64,000 nt of DNA, taken from the NCBI RefSeq assembly GCF_001815355.1, contig NZ_KV820354.1, positions 62,001 to 126,000 of the forward strand. Reading direction: 5' to 3'. The stretch comes from Haemophilus sp. HMSC068C11 (lineage in GTDB: Bacteria; Pseudomonadota; Gammaproteobacteria; Enterobacterales; Pasteurellaceae). Each line of letters starts with the position of its first letter. Position 1 is the first letter of the stretch. A model generated the notes under the pieces. The model did not search any database, was not told where the DNA came from, and was given only the letters and a program-made list of their open reading frames with translations. Shown here piece by piece: positions 44,864 to 53,378 of the stretch. The translations under genes and the position numbers were made by a program.

Positions 44864-45737
44864 TATCATCGTGCCTTCTTATAATCGGAAAGAAGAAATT
44901 CCTGCCTTATTGGAAAGTTTAACCAAGCAAACCACCTATAATTTTGATGTGGTGATTGTGGATGATTGCTCGAAAGAACCCGTTGAAGTGACACAATCTT
45001 ATCCATTTGCAGTTAAAGTCATTCGTAACGAAACCAACCAAGGTGCCGCAGAAAGTCGTAATATCGGGGCAAGAAATGCCGATAATGATTGGTTGTTATT
45101 CCTTGATGATGACGATCTTTTTGCAAATGATAAATGTCAGACATTAGCCGATGTGATTGCCGAGCATCCCGATGTTAATTTTGTTTATCATCCAGCTAAA
45201 TGTGAAATGGTGAATGAAGGCTTTAGCTATGTGACCAACCCGATTGAGCCTCAAGAGATTAGCGTAGAGCGAATTTTACTGGCGAATAAAATAGGTGGTA
45301 TGCCGATGATTGGGGTGAAAAAAGATCTGTTTTTAAAAATCGGTGGATTATCGACCGCACTTCGTTCATTGGAAGACTATGATTTCTTGCTGAAACTTGT
45401 GCAAGATCCAACGTTTAAAGCGTGCAAAGTAGCAGAACCATTAACTTATTGTACGTTCCATACTAAGCGTTCTAGCGTATCAACGGATACGACTAATACG
45501 CAAAAAGCGATTGATTATATCCGTGAAAATTATGTGAAAACGGCAGAGCAAGAAAAGAATTTTGCCATCAACGCACAATATATGTTGGCCTACCCACATA
45601 TTATGAATTTATCCCGTAAAGCCGCTTTTTACTATTTTGAAATTTTTAAATTAACGAAAAGTATTAAGCAGCTAATCATTGCCTTTGTGGTTTTAATTTC
45701 ACCTAAATTGGCAATTAATTTGAAACGGTTTATGTAG
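44856..45737 (+). CDS. Family 2 glycosyltransferase
   Basis: 293 residues, GT-A fold: FSIIVPSYNRKEEIPALLESL at the start, VVIVDDCSKEP, AAESRNIGARNADNDWLLFLDDDDLF with the DDD metal motif near residues 90-95, and SLEDYDFLLKLV at the acceptor side. The ATG at 44856 has AGGAG upstream and overlaps the preceding stop; the longer frame from 44805 is inside the previous gene. Substrate unknown. An uptake sequence lies at 45354-45362. Confidence 0.85.
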   Translation: MFSIIVPSYNRKEEIPALLESLTKQTTYNFDVVIVDDCSKEPVEVTQSYPFAVKVIRNETNQGAAESRNIGARNADNDWLLFLDDDDLFANDKCQTLADVIAEHPDVNFVYHPAKCEMVNEGFSYVTNPIEPQEISVERILLANKIGGMPMIGVKKDLFLKIGGLSTALRSLEDYDFLLKLVQDPTFKACKVAEPLTYCTFHTKRSSVSTDTTNTQKAIDYIRENYVKTAEQEKNFAINAQYMLAYPHIMNLSRKAAFYYFEIFKLTKSIKQLIIAFVVLISPKLAINLKRFM

Positions 45738-45759
45738 ATAACTTATTAGATAGAGAAGT

Positions 45760-46563
45760 ATGAAATTTTCAGTTTTAATGTCCTTATACATTAAGGAAAA
45801 TCCACAATATTTAAGAGAATGTTTTGAAAGTTTAGTGGCTCAAACCCATCCAGCAGATGAGATCGTATTGGTGTTTGACGGTGCAGTAACGCCAGAATTG
45901 GAAGCCGTGGTTTCTGAATTCGAAACCAAATTACCCTTAAACTTAGTGAAGTTGCCAAAGAACTTAGGCTTAGGCAAAGCGCTCAATGAAGGATTAAAAC
46001 ATTGTTCTCACGATTGGGTCTTCCGTATGGACACCGATGATATTTGTGTGCCTGAGCGTTTTGCGAAGCAAGTGGCGTTTATTGAGCAACATCCAGATAC
46101 GATTATTTTCGGTGGGCAGATTGCTGAGTTTGGCGAAAATATTCAAGACATCGTGGCATATCGTAATGTGCCGACTGAAGCACAAGATATCGTTAAATTT
46201 ACGCAAAAACGTTGTCCTTTCAATCACATGACGGTGGCGTATCAAAAAAGTGCGGTCATTAATTGTGGTGGATATGAAGATTTACAGGAAGATTATTACC
46301 TGTGGATTAAGCTCGTGGCGCAAGGTCAAAAAGTGGCAAACTTGCCGGACATTTTAGTTTATGCCCGCGTGGGTAATGGCATGGTAGGGCGTCGTCGTGG
46401 TTTAAACCAAGCGAAAGCAGAATGGCGTTTATTTAAATTGAAACATCGCTTAGGTATTCAAGGCTTATTTTCAGGCTTATTCACCTTTGCCTTGCGCTCA
46501 GGTTCTCGCTTATTACCAACCTCATTATTGAAAGCTGTTTATAACAAATTTTTACGCAAATAA
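45760..46563 (+). CDS. Family 2 glycosyltransferase (Lgt/LgtA-like)
   Basis: 267 residues. Begins MKFSVLMSLYIKENPQYL, with LVFDGAVTPELEAVV, LPKNLGLGKALNEGL and WVFRMDTDDICVPERFAKQ (the DxD motif near residue 92). LQEDYYLWIKL follows. Similar in layout to amylovoran/LOS glycosyltransferases that add hexose or hexosamine. Last of the glycan cluster, 22 bp after the previous gene. Precise linkage unknown. Confidence 0.85.
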   Translation: MKFSVLMSLYIKENPQYLRECFESLVAQTHPADEIVLVFDGAVTPELEAVVSEFETKLPLNLVKLPKNLGLGKALNEGLKHCSHDWVFRMDTDDICVPERFAKQVAFIEQHPDTIIFGGQIAEFGENIQDIVAYRNVPTEAQDIVKFTQKRCPFNHMTVAYQKSAVINCGGYEDLQEDYYLWIKLVAQGQKVANLPDILVYARVGNGMVGRRRGLNQAKAEWRLFKLKHRLGIQGLFSGLFTFALRSGSRLLPTSLLKAVYNKFLRK

Positions 46564-46596
46564 TGGGATATTTTGATAATTAAAAAAGGAAAAGAA

Positions 46597-47715
46597 ATGA
46601 ATTTAATCTCAACGTTAAAAATGACTGCATTATCGACCGCACTTTTATTGGCGGGTTGTTCAAGTAATACGACAACAACGACAACGTCATCCACGAAAAG
46701 TATTCCGTCAGTAAGCAGTAATGCTGTTTATAGCAAACCAAGAACTTTAGATAACTTTAATGATTATGTACAGTTCTTAAAAGGTAAAGCGGCTGCTGAA
46801 GGCGTATCTTTATCAGTATTGAATGCACAAAATAATATTCAATATATGCAAAAAGCTGTAGATTTGGATCGTACACAAGCGGGGAGAAGCCAACGTAATG
46901 CGGATCAACCACAGTTACCGAATCCAAACGGTACAACGAATTATTTGAATAAAGTACTGACCCAAAACAAAGTAGACATCGCCGAAGAGCGTTATTGGGA
47001 AGTCCAGGCACCATTACAACAAGCAAGCCAACGCTATGGTGTTCAACAAGAATATATTCTTGCTTTATGGGGTATGGAAAGTAGTTTTGGTTATTATCAA
47101 GGTAGCTATGATGTACTATCAGCTTTAGCCACCTTATCCTTTGATGGCAGACGTGAAGCCTTATTTAGCAAAGAATTTGTGAATGCGATGAAGATGTTAG
47201 AACGTGATCATATTCAACGTAATAGAATGTTAGGCTCTTGGGCCGGCGCAATGGGACAAACTCAATTTATGCCAAGCGCATTCTTAAACTATGCAGCAGA
47301 TGGTAATAATGATGGTGTGAAGGATATTTGGACAAACCAATTTGATGCGTTTGCTTCAATTGCAAATTATCTTCACACTGTAGGTTGGGATAATAAATTG
47401 CCTTGGGGTGTAGAAGTAACATTAAATCAACCATTAGATTTGTCGCTTTCTGGTATTGAGAAGAATAAAGCACGTTCACTCAGCGACTGGCAGTCTAAAG
47501 GTGTCACTTTAGCGAGCTTTAGCCAACAAGAACAAGATAAACTTGCCGCGCTTTCTCAAGCTGATCTTTGGTTAGTTCGCCCTGATAAAGAAGTTGGTCG
47601 CGCATTCTTAGTTTCCAATAACTACCGCACGATTTTAGATTGGAACAAATCAAATTACTTCGGCGTGAGCATCGGTATGTTTGCTGATCGCATTAAGATG
47701 GCCACCGGCTTGTAG
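46597..47715 (+). CDS. MltB-type membrane-bound lytic murein transglycosylase (lipoprotein)
   Basis: 372 residues from the ATG at 46597 (AAGGA 7 bases upstream). Lipoprotein signal ending LLLAGC, then a Thr/Ser-rich linker. The lysozyme-like domain contains YILALWGMESSFGYYQGSYDV (with the catalytic Glu) and GSWAGAMGQTQFMPSAFLNYA, typical of MltB/SLT_2 enzymes that cleave peptidoglycan glycan strands to 1,6-anhydro ends. Resembles E. coli MltB family members, but the subfamily (MltB against a Pasteurellaceae paralogue) is uncertain. An uptake sequence (46636-46644) lies within the signal-peptide codons. Confidence 0.85.
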   Translation: MNLISTLKMTALSTALLLAGCSSNTTTTTTSSTKSIPSVSSNAVYSKPRTLDNFNDYVQFLKGKAAAEGVSLSVLNAQNNIQYMQKAVDLDRTQAGRSQRNADQPQLPNPNGTTNYLNKVLTQNKVDIAEERYWEVQAPLQQASQRYGVQQEYILALWGMESSFGYYQGSYDVLSALATLSFDGRREALFSKEFVNAMKMLERDHIQRNRMLGSWAGAMGQTQFMPSAFLNYAADGNNDGVKDIWTNQFDAFASIANYLHTVGWDNKLPWGVEVTLNQPLDLSLSGIEKNKARSLSDWQSKGVTLASFSQQEQDKLAALSQADLWLVRPDKEVGRAFLVSNNYRTILDWNKSNYFGVSIGMFADRIKMATGL

Positions 47716-47734
47716 AAAATTATTTTCCTTTTAT

Positions 47735-47766
47735 AATCCAACAAAGCTTTGTTGGATTATTTTTTA
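47735..47766 (+). terminator. Terminator after the transglycosylase gene
   Basis: Perfect palindrome AATCCAACAAAG/CTTTGTTGGATT (47735-47758) followed by ATTTTTT. Confidence 0.9.
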
Positions 47767-47794
47767 TCTATAATTTGAATATTTGGAGAACACG

Positions 47795-48934
47795 ATGCAA
47801 AAAAAATGGCTTTCTATTTTATTGTTTGCCCCCCTGATGCAAAGTAATTATGTATTGGCTGAGCAAGCAGCGAAAAAAGAATTGGATTATAAAGCACTCG
47901 GTGAAGTGTTGTTTTTTGATAAATCGATTTCTTTTAATAAAACACAAAGCTGTTCAACCTGTCATAGCCCAGATACTGCCTTTGTGGATCAACGTAAAAA
48001 CTCTGCAAACCAAATGGTTTCAGAAGGGGATAATCCTCATCTTCATGGTAATCGCAATGCCAATACTGCGCTTTATGCGATGTTCTCACCGGATTTTCAT
48101 TTCGATAAAAAAATTCAAGATTATGTAGGCGGACAGTTCTGGGATGGTCGTGCGAAAGATTTAGCCGAGCAAGCAGGCGGACCACCAGTAAACCCAGTAG
48201 AAATGGGTATGCCAGATAAGAAAGCTATTGTTGAACGTTTAAAAGCAGATCCGACCTATTACAAACCTATTACAGATCTTTATGGCGAAAGCATTTGGGC
48301 AGATACCGACAAGATTTATGCCATTATGGAAAAAGCCATTGGCGAGTTCGAAAAACAGGAATTATTTGCGCCATTCTCTTCAAAATATGATCGTGCTTTA
48401 AAAGGTGAAGCAGAATTGACCGCACTTGAAGCCGAAGGTAAGGCATTATTTTTCGATAAAACACGCACAAATTGTAGTAATTGCCACCAATCAAGTGAAG
48501 CGAATTCAGCAAAAGAAACTTTTACGAATTACCGCTATTTCAATATCGGCGTACCAAGTAATCAAGAATTAATTAAGCACAACAAATTAGCTGCCGATTT
48601 TGTGGATAATGGGCTATTGGATAATCCGATGGTGAAAGGTGATGAAAAGCAAAAAGGCAAATTTAAAGTGCCAACTTTGCGTAACATTGGTGTTACTGCG
48701 CCTTATATGCATAACGGTGTTTTCCGCGATTTAAAAACCGTTTTACTATTTAAAGACAGTTTCAATAATCCTAATCGTAAAATCAATCCTGAAACAGGAA
48801 AAGCGTGGGAGAAAGCCGAATATGCTCAAACCATCAATCCTGATGTTTTAAAAGCAAAACCGCTTACAGATGAAGAGATTAACGCATTAGAAGCATTCTT
48901 AAAAACATTAACTGACGAAGCTTACGAAGAATAA
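47795..48934 (+). CDS. Di-haem cytochrome c peroxidase
   Basis: 379 residues from the ATG at 47795 (GGAG 7 bases upstream); the frame extends to a TTG at 47783 that overlaps the ribosome-binding site. Signal peptide ending VLA (residue 22). Two haem c motifs: CSTCH at residues 53-57 and CSNCH near residue 228. This fits the periplasmic CcpA/MauG class that reduces hydrogen peroxide using electrons from small cytochromes or cupredoxins. Motifs NVGVTAPYMHNG-like (NIGVTAPYMHNGVF) and PTLRNI in the C-terminal half match bacterial peroxidases. It precedes the Fur-controlled importer; a cupredoxin donor is encoded 3 kb downstream. Confidence 0.9.
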   Translation: MQKKWLSILLFAPLMQSNYVLAEQAAKKELDYKALGEVLFFDKSISFNKTQSCSTCHSPDTAFVDQRKNSANQMVSEGDNPHLHGNRNANTALYAMFSPDFHFDKKIQDYVGGQFWDGRAKDLAEQAGGPPVNPVEMGMPDKKAIVERLKADPTYYKPITDLYGESIWADTDKIYAIMEKAIGEFEKQELFAPFSSKYDRALKGEAELTALEAEGKALFFDKTRTNCSNCHQSSEANSAKETFTNYRYFNIGVPSNQELIKHNKLAADFVDNGLLDNPMVKGDEKQKGKFKVPTLRNIGVTAPYMHNGVFRDLKTVLLFKDSFNNPNRKINPETGKAWEKAEYAQTINPDVLKAKPLTDEEINALEAFLKTLTDEAYEE

Positions 48935-48983
48935 GTAATCGCCTGAGTTGAATTTAGCAATCGTTTTCGGTATTATTCGCACC

Positions 48984-49002
48984 GATAATTATTATCATTT
49001 AT
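48984..49002 (+). promoter_or_regulatory. Fur box upstream of the ABC importer
   Basis: GATAATTATTATCATTTAT matches the 19-bp Fur consensus GATAATGATAATCATTATC at 14 positions, including the intact first hexamer and ATCATT core. It lies 29 bp before the substrate-binding-protein ATG, where bound Fur would block transcription. Confidence 0.7.
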
Positions 49003-49030
49003 TTTTAATTTTACTCAGGAGATTTTTCTT

Positions 49031-50146
49031 ATGAAAAAACGTTTTTCAACTTTAGCGATTGCGACCATTCTTGGTTTAACTGCAGGTTTTGCCAATGCTG
49101 ACCCCGTGAAAGTAAAAGATATACTTGATCGTGAAGTCACCGTTGATTTACCGGCAAAACGCGTGGTACTTGGTTTCTATTACCAAGATTATATGGCAGT
49201 TGGAGGTGATAAAGCGTTAGATAACGTTGTCGGTTTTTCTAAGAAAGTATGGTCTTCTTGGGCACCAGCAAGCTGGGAGTTATTCAGCAAAGCGGTACCA
49301 AAATTGAATCAATTAGATGATGTAGGTGAAGTAGAAGAAGGCACGTTCTCTGTGGAAAAAGTGCTTTCATTAAAACCTGATCTTTTAGTCTTAGCAGATT
49401 GGCAGTACGAAATGCTAGGATCTGATTTAGATGCCATCAATGAAGCGGGCATTCCAATTGTGGTATTAGATTACAACGCTCAAACCTTAGATAAGCACAT
49501 TAAATCTACTGAAATTATTGGAGAATTAACAGGTCAGGAAGATCGCGCAGCAAAAATTGCGAAAGAATACAAAGACATTGTTGAACATATCCAGACGACG
49601 GTTAAAAATGCAAAATTAGCAAAACAACCAAAAGTGTATGTGGAGTTTGGTCGTGGTGGCCCAGCTGAACAAGGGATGACGTTCTTCTCTAGCATGTGGG
49701 GCTCAATGATTAGCCTTGTTGGTGCAGAAAACGTAGCGCCTGCAGAAATTGGCAAATGGGGCACATTAGCTGCTGAAAAAGTATTAGCTGCGAAACCAGA
49801 TGCAATTATTATTACAGGCCGTGAAACTGAATTGAAGAAAAATCAAGACGGTATGGTAATGGGCTTTGGTATTGAAAAAGCCGAAGCAGAGCGTCGTTTA
49901 AACGCATTCAAACATCGTGCAGGTTGGGCTGAATTACCGGCAGTGAAAAACAACCGTGTTTATGCAGCCTATCATGCGAACTCTCGTACTTTATCAGACA
50001 GTGCTTCTGTTCAGTTTGTAGCTAAAGCGGCTTATCCTGATCTGTTTAAAGATTTAGATCCTCAACAAACTTACTTAAACTTCTATAAAAACTACTTACC
50101 GGTTACGCCGGAAGGTACAATTTATCTTTTCCCTGAAACTAAATAA
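49031..50146 (+). CDS. Periplasmic substrate-binding protein of a FecCD-type metal/siderophore importer
   Basis: 371 residues, signal peptide cleaved after ANA (residue 23). Type III (TroA/BtuF-like) binding-protein fold with VTVDLPAKRVVL, LSLKPDLLVLADW and AGIPIVVLDYN. The substrate could be ferric siderophore, haem or another iron chelate; H. influenzae uses a similar type for molybdate (MolA), so iron is inferred mainly from the Fur box upstream. First of a three-gene importer unit: permease at 50162, ATPase at 51211. Confidence 0.82.
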   Translation: MKKRFSTLAIATILGLTAGFANADPVKVKDILDREVTVDLPAKRVVLGFYYQDYMAVGGDKALDNVVGFSKKVWSSWAPASWELFSKAVPKLNQLDDVGEVEEGTFSVEKVLSLKPDLLVLADWQYEMLGSDLDAINEAGIPIVVLDYNAQTLDKHIKSTEIIGELTGQEDRAAKIAKEYKDIVEHIQTTVKNAKLAKQPKVYVEFGRGGPAEQGMTFFSSMWGSMISLVGAENVAPAEIGKWGTLAAEKVLAAKPDAIIITGRETELKKNQDGMVMGFGIEKAEAERRLNAFKHRAGWAELPAVKNNRVYAAYHANSRTLSDSASVQFVAKAAYPDLFKDLDPQQTYLNFYKNYLPVTPEGTIYLFPETK

Positions 50147-50161
50147 GGGAAATACTAATCA

Positions 50162-51211
50162 ATGAAAAACAATTCTGTTGTAGCAGATATTGTGGCTAAC
50201 CAGCGTAAGCTTGAACGCAAACGCTGGTTTGTTATTTTATCTTTTCTTGTGATTGGCGTGGTCAGTCTTATTCTCGATGTGATGACCGGCCCCGCGATGT
50301 TATCGGTATCGGAAGTCGTGAATGCGTTATTCGGTATTGGTGAAGTCGATAAAATGACAAACAATATTGTGCATAATTTACGTTTACCTATGGCCTTGAT
50401 GGCGCTTGTAGTGGGAGCAACATTGGCTGTTGGTGGGGCAGAGATCCAAACCTTATTAAATAACCCAATGGCAAGTCCTTATACATTAGGTCTCGCTGCC
50501 GCGGCAGGTTTTGGTGCTTCTGTTGTGATTGCTTTCGGAAGTTTTGGTTTACCGGTACAAGTTGCCGTGCCAATTGGTGCGTTTGTCATGACTATGCTCG
50601 CCTCTGGGATTCTTTTCTTGTTCGCGTCTAAACGTCGTTTTAATTCTGAAATGCTCGTACTGGTAGGGATTGCATTGCTCTTTATTTTCCAATCCTTACT
50701 TTCATTGGTGCAATTTATTTCGGCGCCGGAAGTCTCGCAACAAATCCTATTCTGGCTATTTGGTAGTCTAAATAAAGCGACATGGCAAAGCTTAATCATC
50801 ATTATTGTCGTCACCACAATTTGTGTCGCATTACTTTCAAAAGAGCTTTGGAAATTGACCGCACTTCGTTTAGGCGAAGATCGTGCAGCGAGTCTTGGTA
50901 TCAATTTACAAGTATTACGTATCAAGGTATTAGTTCTTGTCGCAATGATGACGGCGACAGCAATTAGTTTCGTGGGCGTGATTGGCTTTATCGGCTTAGT
51001 TGCGCCACATGTTGCTCGAATGTTGCTTGGTGAAGATCAACGTTTCTTCTTACCAGGCGCAATGTTAGTCGGTGCAGCATTCTTATCCCTTTCTTCTGTA
51101 TTGTCTAAAGTTATTATCCCTGGCGCATTGTTCCCAGTGGGGATTGTTACCTCGTTTATTGGGGTGCCTTTCTTCTTTTGGATTATTTTAAATAACAAGA
51201 GGGGACAATAA
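50162..51211 (+). CDS. FecCD-family ABC permease
   Basis: 349 residues with about ten transmembrane helices; the family motifs LRLPMALMALVVGATLAVGGAEIQ and VGFIGLVAPHVARMLLGEDQR (ATPase contact loop) are clear. The dimeric permease imports the substrate captured by the upstream binding protein. The TAA overlaps the ATPase ATG (TAATG), so the two are translationally coupled. An uptake sequence lies at 50858-50866. Confidence 0.9.
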   Translation: MKNNSVVADIVANQRKLERKRWFVILSFLVIGVVSLILDVMTGPAMLSVSEVVNALFGIGEVDKMTNNIVHNLRLPMALMALVVGATLAVGGAEIQTLLNNPMASPYTLGLAAAAGFGASVVIAFGSFGLPVQVAVPIGAFVMTMLASGILFLFASKRRFNSEMLVLVGIALLFIFQSLLSLVQFISAPEVSQQILFWLFGSLNKATWQSLIIIIVVTTICVALLSKELWKLTALRLGEDRAASLGINLQVLRIKVLVLVAMMTATAISFVGVIGFIGLVAPHVARMLLGEDQRFFLPGAMLVGAAFLSLSSVLSKVIIPGALFPVGIVTSFIGVPFFFWIILNNKRGQ

Positions 51212-51984
51212 TGTTAGAATTAAAGAATCTTACGGTAAAACGAGGTGATCTCACCGTTGCGGATCACATTAATGTCCGTTTTGAAGAAGGTAAAGTTTAC
51301 ACGGTGCTTGGGCCAAACGGCACAGGGAAATCCTCCATGCTGAAAACTATTTTTGGTGAATTGCCACATGAAGGAATGATTACCTATCAAGGTAAACAGC
51401 TAGAACGGACGAAGTTAGCAGATTGGCGTAAACCAATTGGCTATATGCCTCAAGATAGCCGAGTAGACGCAAGCTTGACCGCACTTGAAGTCGTCCTTTT
51501 AGGACGAATGGATAGTCTAACGATGCGAGTCAGCGATGAGCTTCTCACTGAAGCGGCAAGTATTATGACACAATTAGGTATTGGTCATTTAGCTCATCGT
51601 GATATTCTGAATCTCAGTGGTGGACAGCGTCAAATGGTGATGTTTGCTCAGGTTTTATTACGTGAGCCACAGATTTTAATGTTGGATGAGCCAGTGAGTG
51701 CGTTAGATATGCATCATCAGCTTAATCTCTTAGAAGAAGTTTACACCTATACGAAACAGAAAAATCTGATTACTATAATGGTATTACATGATTTAAGTCT
51801 TGCTGCTCAATTTTCAGATGAGTTGATTTTACTTGGTGAAGGTAAAGTGCAAGGCGTGGGCGATGCTCATCATGTTTTACAAGTGGAAACGATTAATCGT
51901 TTATATCGTGTAAACGTTGAATTATTACAATGTAGTGCAGGTTTGCCGGTGGTTCGTCCACAACGTAAATCAGCGCATTCTTAA
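51211..51984 (+). CDS. ABC transporter ATPase of the metal/siderophore importer
   Basis: 257 residues: Walker A GPNGTGKSS (about residues 34-42), Q-loop IGYMPQDSRVDASLT, signature NLSGGQRQM, Walker B ILMLDEPVSALD and H-loop MVLHDLSLAAQF. FepC/FhuC-type. Start at 51211 within the permease stop. An uptake sequence (51478-51486) encodes the Leu-Thr-Ala-Leu-Glu turn. Followed 13 bp later by the cupredoxin gene with its own strong ribosome-binding site. Confidence 0.92.
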   Translation: MLELKNLTVKRGDLTVADHINVRFEEGKVYTVLGPNGTGKSSMLKTIFGELPHEGMITYQGKQLERTKLADWRKPIGYMPQDSRVDASLTALEVVLLGRMDSLTMRVSDELLTEAASIMTQLGIGHLAHRDILNLSGGQRQMVMFAQVLLREPQILMLDEPVSALDMHHQLNLLEEVYTYTKQKNLITIMVLHDLSLAAQFSDELILLGEGKVQGVGDAHHVLQVETINRLYRVNVELLQCSAGLPVVRPQRKSAHS

Positions 51985-51997
51985 GAAGGAAATGAAA

Positions 51998-52432
51998 ATG
52001 AAAAAAATCGCACTTGCAGCATTATTAGGATTAAGTTTTGCTACTCAAGCCGCACATTATGACATCAAAATGTTGAATTCAAACAGTGAAGGCTCAATGG
52101 TTTTTGAACCGGGTTATTTAAAAGTACAACCAGGTGATACGGTGACATTCCGTCCTGAAAATAAAAGTCATTTTGTGCATAGCAAAGCGATTCCTGAAGG
52201 TGCTCAAAAATTCCAATCTGAAGAAGATCAGGAACTCACAATCACTTTAGATAAAGAAGGTGTTTATGTTTATACCTGCCCAGTACATCGCTCAATGAAT
52301 ATGAATGGTGTGATTCAAGTGGGTGATAATCTACCAAACAAAGAACAAGCTGAGAAAGTGGTGAAAGATCTTGAGAAGAAATCAATGACGAATAAAGGTC
52401 GTCTTGAAAAATATTTTGCTCAAGTAAAATAG
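51998..52432 (+). CDS. Pseudoazurin-like cupredoxin
   Basis: 144 residues from the ATG at 51998, 7 nt behind AAGGA; an upstream in-frame ATG (51992) is only 1 nt from that site. Signal peptide to about residue 18. Type-1 copper ligands are complete: His58, Cys94, His97 and Met102 (CPVH then MNM), the spacing of pseudoazurin (Cys+3 His, Cys+8 Met). After the copper domain (to about 110) a Lys-rich tail of 30 residues follows. A periplasmic electron carrier; it may feed the di-haem peroxidase encoded upstream, but this is inference. Confidence 0.88.
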   Translation: MKKIALAALLGLSFATQAAHYDIKMLNSNSEGSMVFEPGYLKVQPGDTVTFRPENKSHFVHSKAIPEGAQKFQSEEDQELTITLDKEGVYVYTCPVHRSMNMNGVIQVGDNLPNKEQAEKVVKDLEKKSMTNKGRLEKYFAQVK

Positions 52433-52443
52433 TCGCTGAAATC

Positions 52444-52480
52444 GATGCGCCAGTTAAATAATTGGCGCATCTTCTTTATG
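52444..52480 (+). terminator. Terminator after the cupredoxin gene
   Basis: Stem GATGCGCCA/TGGCGCATC (52444-52452 and 52463-52471), 10-nt loop, then TTCTTTATGTTT. Confidence 0.75.
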
Positions 52481-52502
52481 TTTAAATCCGTTATTATTTA
52501 CT

Positions 52503-53324
52503 ATGCTTACAATCACCACTTGCAAAACGTATCCTTCAGCCCCTCAAAATCTTATCCCTGTACAAATACAACTTTCTAATCAAGGTATTCCGACTCAATT
52601 TTTGCCTTGGCAGGAAACATTACAAAGTCAGTTTATTCTGCCTTTAGCAGCATGGGATTATGCGAATTTCTATGATGAATTTACTCAATGGATTAAACAG
52701 CATGAGAATGCGTTTATCAATCCTGCGGAATTAATGTTATGGAATAGCCATAAAGGCTATCTATGTGATTTGCAGAATTGGGGCATCAATGTTATTCCAA
52801 CTATTATTTGCTCAACAAAAACATCTGAAATTTTGACCGCACTTGAACGCCAAGATTGGCCAGAGTTTGTTATTAAACCTGCTGTAGGACAGAGTGGTAA
52901 TTTGGTGACAAAACTCAAACAAGGTGAAGCATTACCTGATCTTTCTGCATATGGTGAGCAAGTTGTGTTACAGCCCTTTATTCCTGAAGTGGCGACAAAT
53001 GGTGAAACTAGCTTGATTTTTTTCAATGGTGTATTTAGTCATGCTATTCGCCGACAGCCACCTCAAAATGAATGGCGAGCGAATTCACAATATAAAGTTG
53101 AAATTATCCCTGTTGAGGTTGATAGCCATATCATTGAAACAGCACGTCATGTTTTACATAAATTGCCTGAAATGCCTGTTTATGCACGCGTAGATGGAAC
53201 GATTATTCACAATCAATTTCTATTGAATGAATTAGAATTGATTGAACCTGCGTTATATTTAGATCGTTGGGAAGGGGCAACAGAACGATTTGTAGATGTG
53301 TTAAAAAGTAAAATACTAAAATAA
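52503..53324 (+). CDS. Orphan ATP-grasp ligase of unknown substrate
   Basis: 273 residues, soluble, no signal. ATP-grasp features: EFVIKPAVGQSGNLV (the nucleotide-binding Lys and Gly loop near residue 122), QVVLQPFIPEV, EVATNGETSLIFFNG, and NELELIEPALYLDRWEGA near the C terminus with the metal-binding Glu and Asn. It resembles RimK/DcsG-like ATP-grasp proteins that join an amino group to a carboxylate. It stands alone between two terminators; the only neighbours are cupredoxin and lipoprotein genes, so the substrate cannot be inferred. An uptake sequence lies at 52836-52844. Confidence 0.8.
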   Translation: MLTITTCKTYPSAPQNLIPVQIQLSNQGIPTQFLPWQETLQSQFILPLAAWDYANFYDEFTQWIKQHENAFINPAELMLWNSHKGYLCDLQNWGINVIPTIICSTKTSEILTALERQDWPEFVIKPAVGQSGNLVTKLKQGEALPDLSAYGEQVVLQPFIPEVATNGETSLIFFNGVFSHAIRRQPPQNEWRANSQYKVEIIPVEVDSHIIETARHVLHKLPEMPVYARVDGTIIHNQFLLNELELIEPALYLDRWEGATERFVDVLKSKILK

Positions 53325-53330
53325 GCGCAT

Positions 53331-53362
53331 AAAAAACCTTACTTGTTACAGTAAGGTTTTTT
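53331..53362. terminator. Bidirectional terminator between the ATP-grasp gene and the lipoprotein gene
   Basis: Stem AAAAAACCTTAC/GTAAGGTTTTTT (53331-53342 and 53351-53362) with an 8-nt loop; A-run left and T-run right suit both convergent genes. Confidence 0.9.
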
Positions 53363-53378
53363 CATCTTTAACGCTTAA

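Noticed and set aside
46661-46690. ACAACG/ACGACA-like Thr-codon repeat in the transglycosylase gene as a phase-variation tract.
   Set aside because: It is a short, irregular trinucleotide run encoding the Thr-rich linker; its length and codon-sized unit would not cause frameshifting.
48935-49030. The Fur box as a promoter for the upstream peroxidase gene.
   Set aside because: It lies downstream of the peroxidase stop, so it can control only the importer unit.
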